Origin: Pseudomonas sp. P5_109
GTDB lineage: Bacteria; Pseudomonadota; Gammaproteobacteria; Pseudomonadales; Pseudomonadaceae
Assembly: GCF_034009455.1 (NCBI RefSeq)
Contig: NZ_CP125380.1
Coordinates: 2,617,501 to 2,681,500 of the forward strand
Direction of reading: 5' to 3'
Length of the DNA stretch: 64,000 nucleotides
The translations under genes were made by a program, and so were the position numbers. This document shows, in pieces, positions 62,474 to 64,000 of the stretch. The notes under the pieces were generated by a model that was not told the origin of the DNA, did no database searches, and was given only the letters and a program-made list of their open reading frames with translations. Position 1 is the first letter of the stretch. The number at the start of each line of letters is the position of its first letter.

Positions 62474-62648
62474 CTAATGGTGTTGCGGGAAATTCGGCGC
62501 GAATGCTAGCTGTAGTCACCGCGATTGTATCTATTTCGACTATGGAGTCTGACAGGCGGTACAAACGTTCCAGTTGCTGTTGTTAAGAGAATGAAACAGT
62601 CGGTTAATGCTGATATTAATGACCGCTTTACTGCCGTTATCGATAAGT

Positions 62649-63329
62649 TCATGGAACTTGCTTAATCAGCGCAGCGCTCTGGTTCCTGACATTGCCGACG
62701 GCCTTGTCCACCTTGTACCACTCAAATACATCACTGATTTCGCCTTGAGATAACGCCATTTCTTCGGCGCGTTCCTTGGGCGTGGCCGGGTCCAGCCATT
62801 CCCGCGCCAGCTCGGGGCAAAACACCACCGGGCGTCGGTCATGCACATCGAGCAGGCCGCCTGCGCTGTCGGCCGTGAGGATGACGAAACCGTCATGCTC
62901 CCTGTGCGGGGCTCCGCCAATGGGGTATTGGCCGATCGCCGCGCAAAAGACCGGCTTGCGGTCACGTCGGCGAATCAACCATGGTTGTTTGTTGCCGTCA
63001 CCGGCGTCGACCCATTCGAACCAGTTATCAATCGGGCAGATCGCGCGATGCGGCCAGATGGCCCGGAAGTACGGGCCGTGGGCGACTTTCTCGACCCGCG
63101 CATTGATCGGCGCCACGCGATCCGTCGCCCAGTGCGGGCGCCAACCCCAGCGCACGGCGTCGGCATGCAGACGCTCATTCTCCAGATGCAGCAGGGCGAG
63201 TGGCGTGGTGGGCGCGGCGTTATAGTGCGCCAGGGGTTCGTTGCCGACGTGGTTGATCAGCGCGTCGGGGATGCTCAGCACCGCCACGAAGTCGTGGATT
63301 CCACGGTATTGCGACAGTCGTCCGCACAT
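62649..63329 (-). CDS. SOS response-associated peptidase (SRAP/YedK/HMCES)
   Basis: The start at 63329 places Cys at residue 2 (MCGRLSQYRGIHDFV), as required because this Cys forms the thiazolidine crosslink to abasic DNA. Further active-site motifs are PINARVEKV, DNWFEWVD with Glu and DVHDRRPVVF with His. The protein (226 residues) protects abasic sites in single-stranded DNA. A longer frame from 63416 would bury the Cys and is rejected. Confidence 0.92.
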   Translation of the reverse strand: MCGRLSQYRGIHDFVAVLSIPDALINHVGNEPLAHYNAAPTTPLALLHLENERLHADAVRWGWRPHWATDRVAPINARVEKVAHGPYFRAIWPHRAICPIDNWFEWVDAGDGNKQPWLIRRRDRKPVFCAAIGQYPIGGAPHREHDGFVILTADSAGGLLDVHDRRPVVFCPELAREWLDPATPKERAEEMALSQGEISDVFEWYKVDKAVGNVRNQSAALIKQVP

Positions 63330-63533
63330 GGCCTGACACTCTGGTTGAGACGCTCTGACCGGAGACTTCAGTTTAGTAGCTCGAGACGAAACAGGCCTGG
63401 CAAGCACCGGAACCAAACCCTGTGTACCCTATCCAACCTCGACCCGCCGCCCAAATGGGGGAAGGACGGATGATCCGGCGAAGGATACTGGCCAATTCAA
63501 GCGTGACCCTGATGGTCTGACCCAAGGCAAAAC

Positions 63534-64000
63534 ATGAAGCACTTGTTCAAGGTTTTAACGGTATGCGCGATGGCTGCCGGTCTGTTGGGGTGCATCGCGG
63601 CGCCCATCGAAATGACCGCGCAGACCGAACAGCGTCTGAGTGCACAGCCCCCCATCCGCTTTTTGCTGACCTTCGATGACGGTCCCAGTGCATCGAGTTG
63701 GTGGAATCCGACCGTCACGGTGCTTGAGAGCCTGGCGCAAAACCCGCTGCAACCGGGGATCAAGGCCGTGTTCTTCGTGCAAACCCGGGCACCGCGAGCC
63801 GGCGGTAGCGAGTTGGGTCGGGACATCATGCGGCGCGAACACGCCGAAGGTCATATCCTGGGTTTCCACACGGCGACGCCCTGGCACACCAATCATCGTT
63901 CCCTCGATCCGCCAGAGCTGGAGCAGGCCCTGACTGATGGCAGTGCCGACATCGCGGCGATTACCGGCGCCCCGCCAGTCCTGCTGCGCCCGCCATTCTG
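63534..64000 (+). CDS. Polysaccharide deacetylase family lipoprotein (3' end outside window)
   Basis: The first 155 residues are present. A lipobox LLGC lies at about residues 18-21. The NodB-type deacetylase motif FLLTFDDGPSA (two metal/catalytic Asp) starts near residue 43, followed by HILGFHTATPWHTNH and LLRPPF. The His spacing differs from the common HSxxHP form, so it may belong to a divergent branch. It probably removes acetyl groups from a surface or wall polysaccharide. Confidence 0.85.
   Translation, partial: MKHLFKVLTVCAMAAGLLGCIAAPIEMTAQTEQRLSAQPPIRFLLTFDDGPSASSWWNPTVTVLESLAQNPLQPGIKAVFFVQTRAPRAGGSELGRDIMRREHAEGHILGFHTATPWHTNHRSLDPPELEQALTDGSADIAAITGAPPVLLRPPF

Noticed and set aside
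62591..62665. A 24-codon plus-strand frame (MKQSVNADINDRFTAVIDKF start)
   Set aside because: The composition looks protein-like and it could be the tail of a lost gene, but it is short, has no ribosome site and overlaps the 3' end of the SRAP gene.

Overview
The window is a chromosomal segment of a Pseudomonas species, most likely of the P. fluorescens/P. putida lineage. This rests on the Pseudomonas-type 23S/5S rRNA, about 60% G+C, several families of Pseudomonas REP repeats (core GTGGGAGCGGGCTTGCTCGCGA and relatives), many LysR/AraC regulators and a DUF6124 gene with its characteristic long leader. It starts inside a 23S rRNA gene and ends inside a polysaccharide deacetylase gene.

Layout. 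1-2.4 kb: the end of an rRNA operon. 2.5-18.2 kb: ordinary accessory metabolism and regulation, including a DUF4239 protein, PhnB-like protein, TetR regulator with a 3-hydroxybutyryl-CoA dehydrogenase, AraC regulators, hydrolases, pirin, a GlxA-like regulator and two paralogous winged-helix/ATPase regulators placed tail to tail, one of them truncated. 18.2-19.2 kb: a composite repeat block that recurs at 51.3-52.3 kb. 19.2-25.5 kb: a DoxX / monooxygenase / amidohydrolase / isochorismatase operon, a cyclic-nucleotide-domain MscS channel and a LysR regulator.

25.6-51.2 kb is the most remarkable part. A giant MnxG-type multicopper oxidase (putative manganese oxidase) heads an operon with a beta-propeller protein, two SCO copper chaperone-like proteins, a cytochrome c/periplasmic-binding fusion and a parvulin foldase. 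It is flanked by the pieces of a type II secretion / type IV pilus-like machine: GspG and GspF on the left (minus strand), and on the right a receiver protein, GspE, PilM/N/O/P-like proteins, a lipoprotein secretin and three pseudopilin-like proteins. That right-hand operon continues without a break into csgE, csgF and csgG, the curli export apparatus, but no curlin gene is visible. A secreted glycine-rich protein with His/Asp repeats lies at the left edge. Near-consensus sigma-54 promoters precede mnxG, the receiver gene and the lytic transglycosylase gene, and CCCC-N6-GGGG palindromes lie about 100 bp upstream of the first two. The region therefore looks like one co-regulated manganese oxidation and surface secretion system.

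52.3-64 kb returns to housekeeping and signalling genes: DUF6124, NUDIX, ppnN, DUF3087, two diguanylate cyclases, LysR, a DapA-like aldolase, azlCD, a SRAP/YedK protein and the start of a polysaccharide deacetylase.
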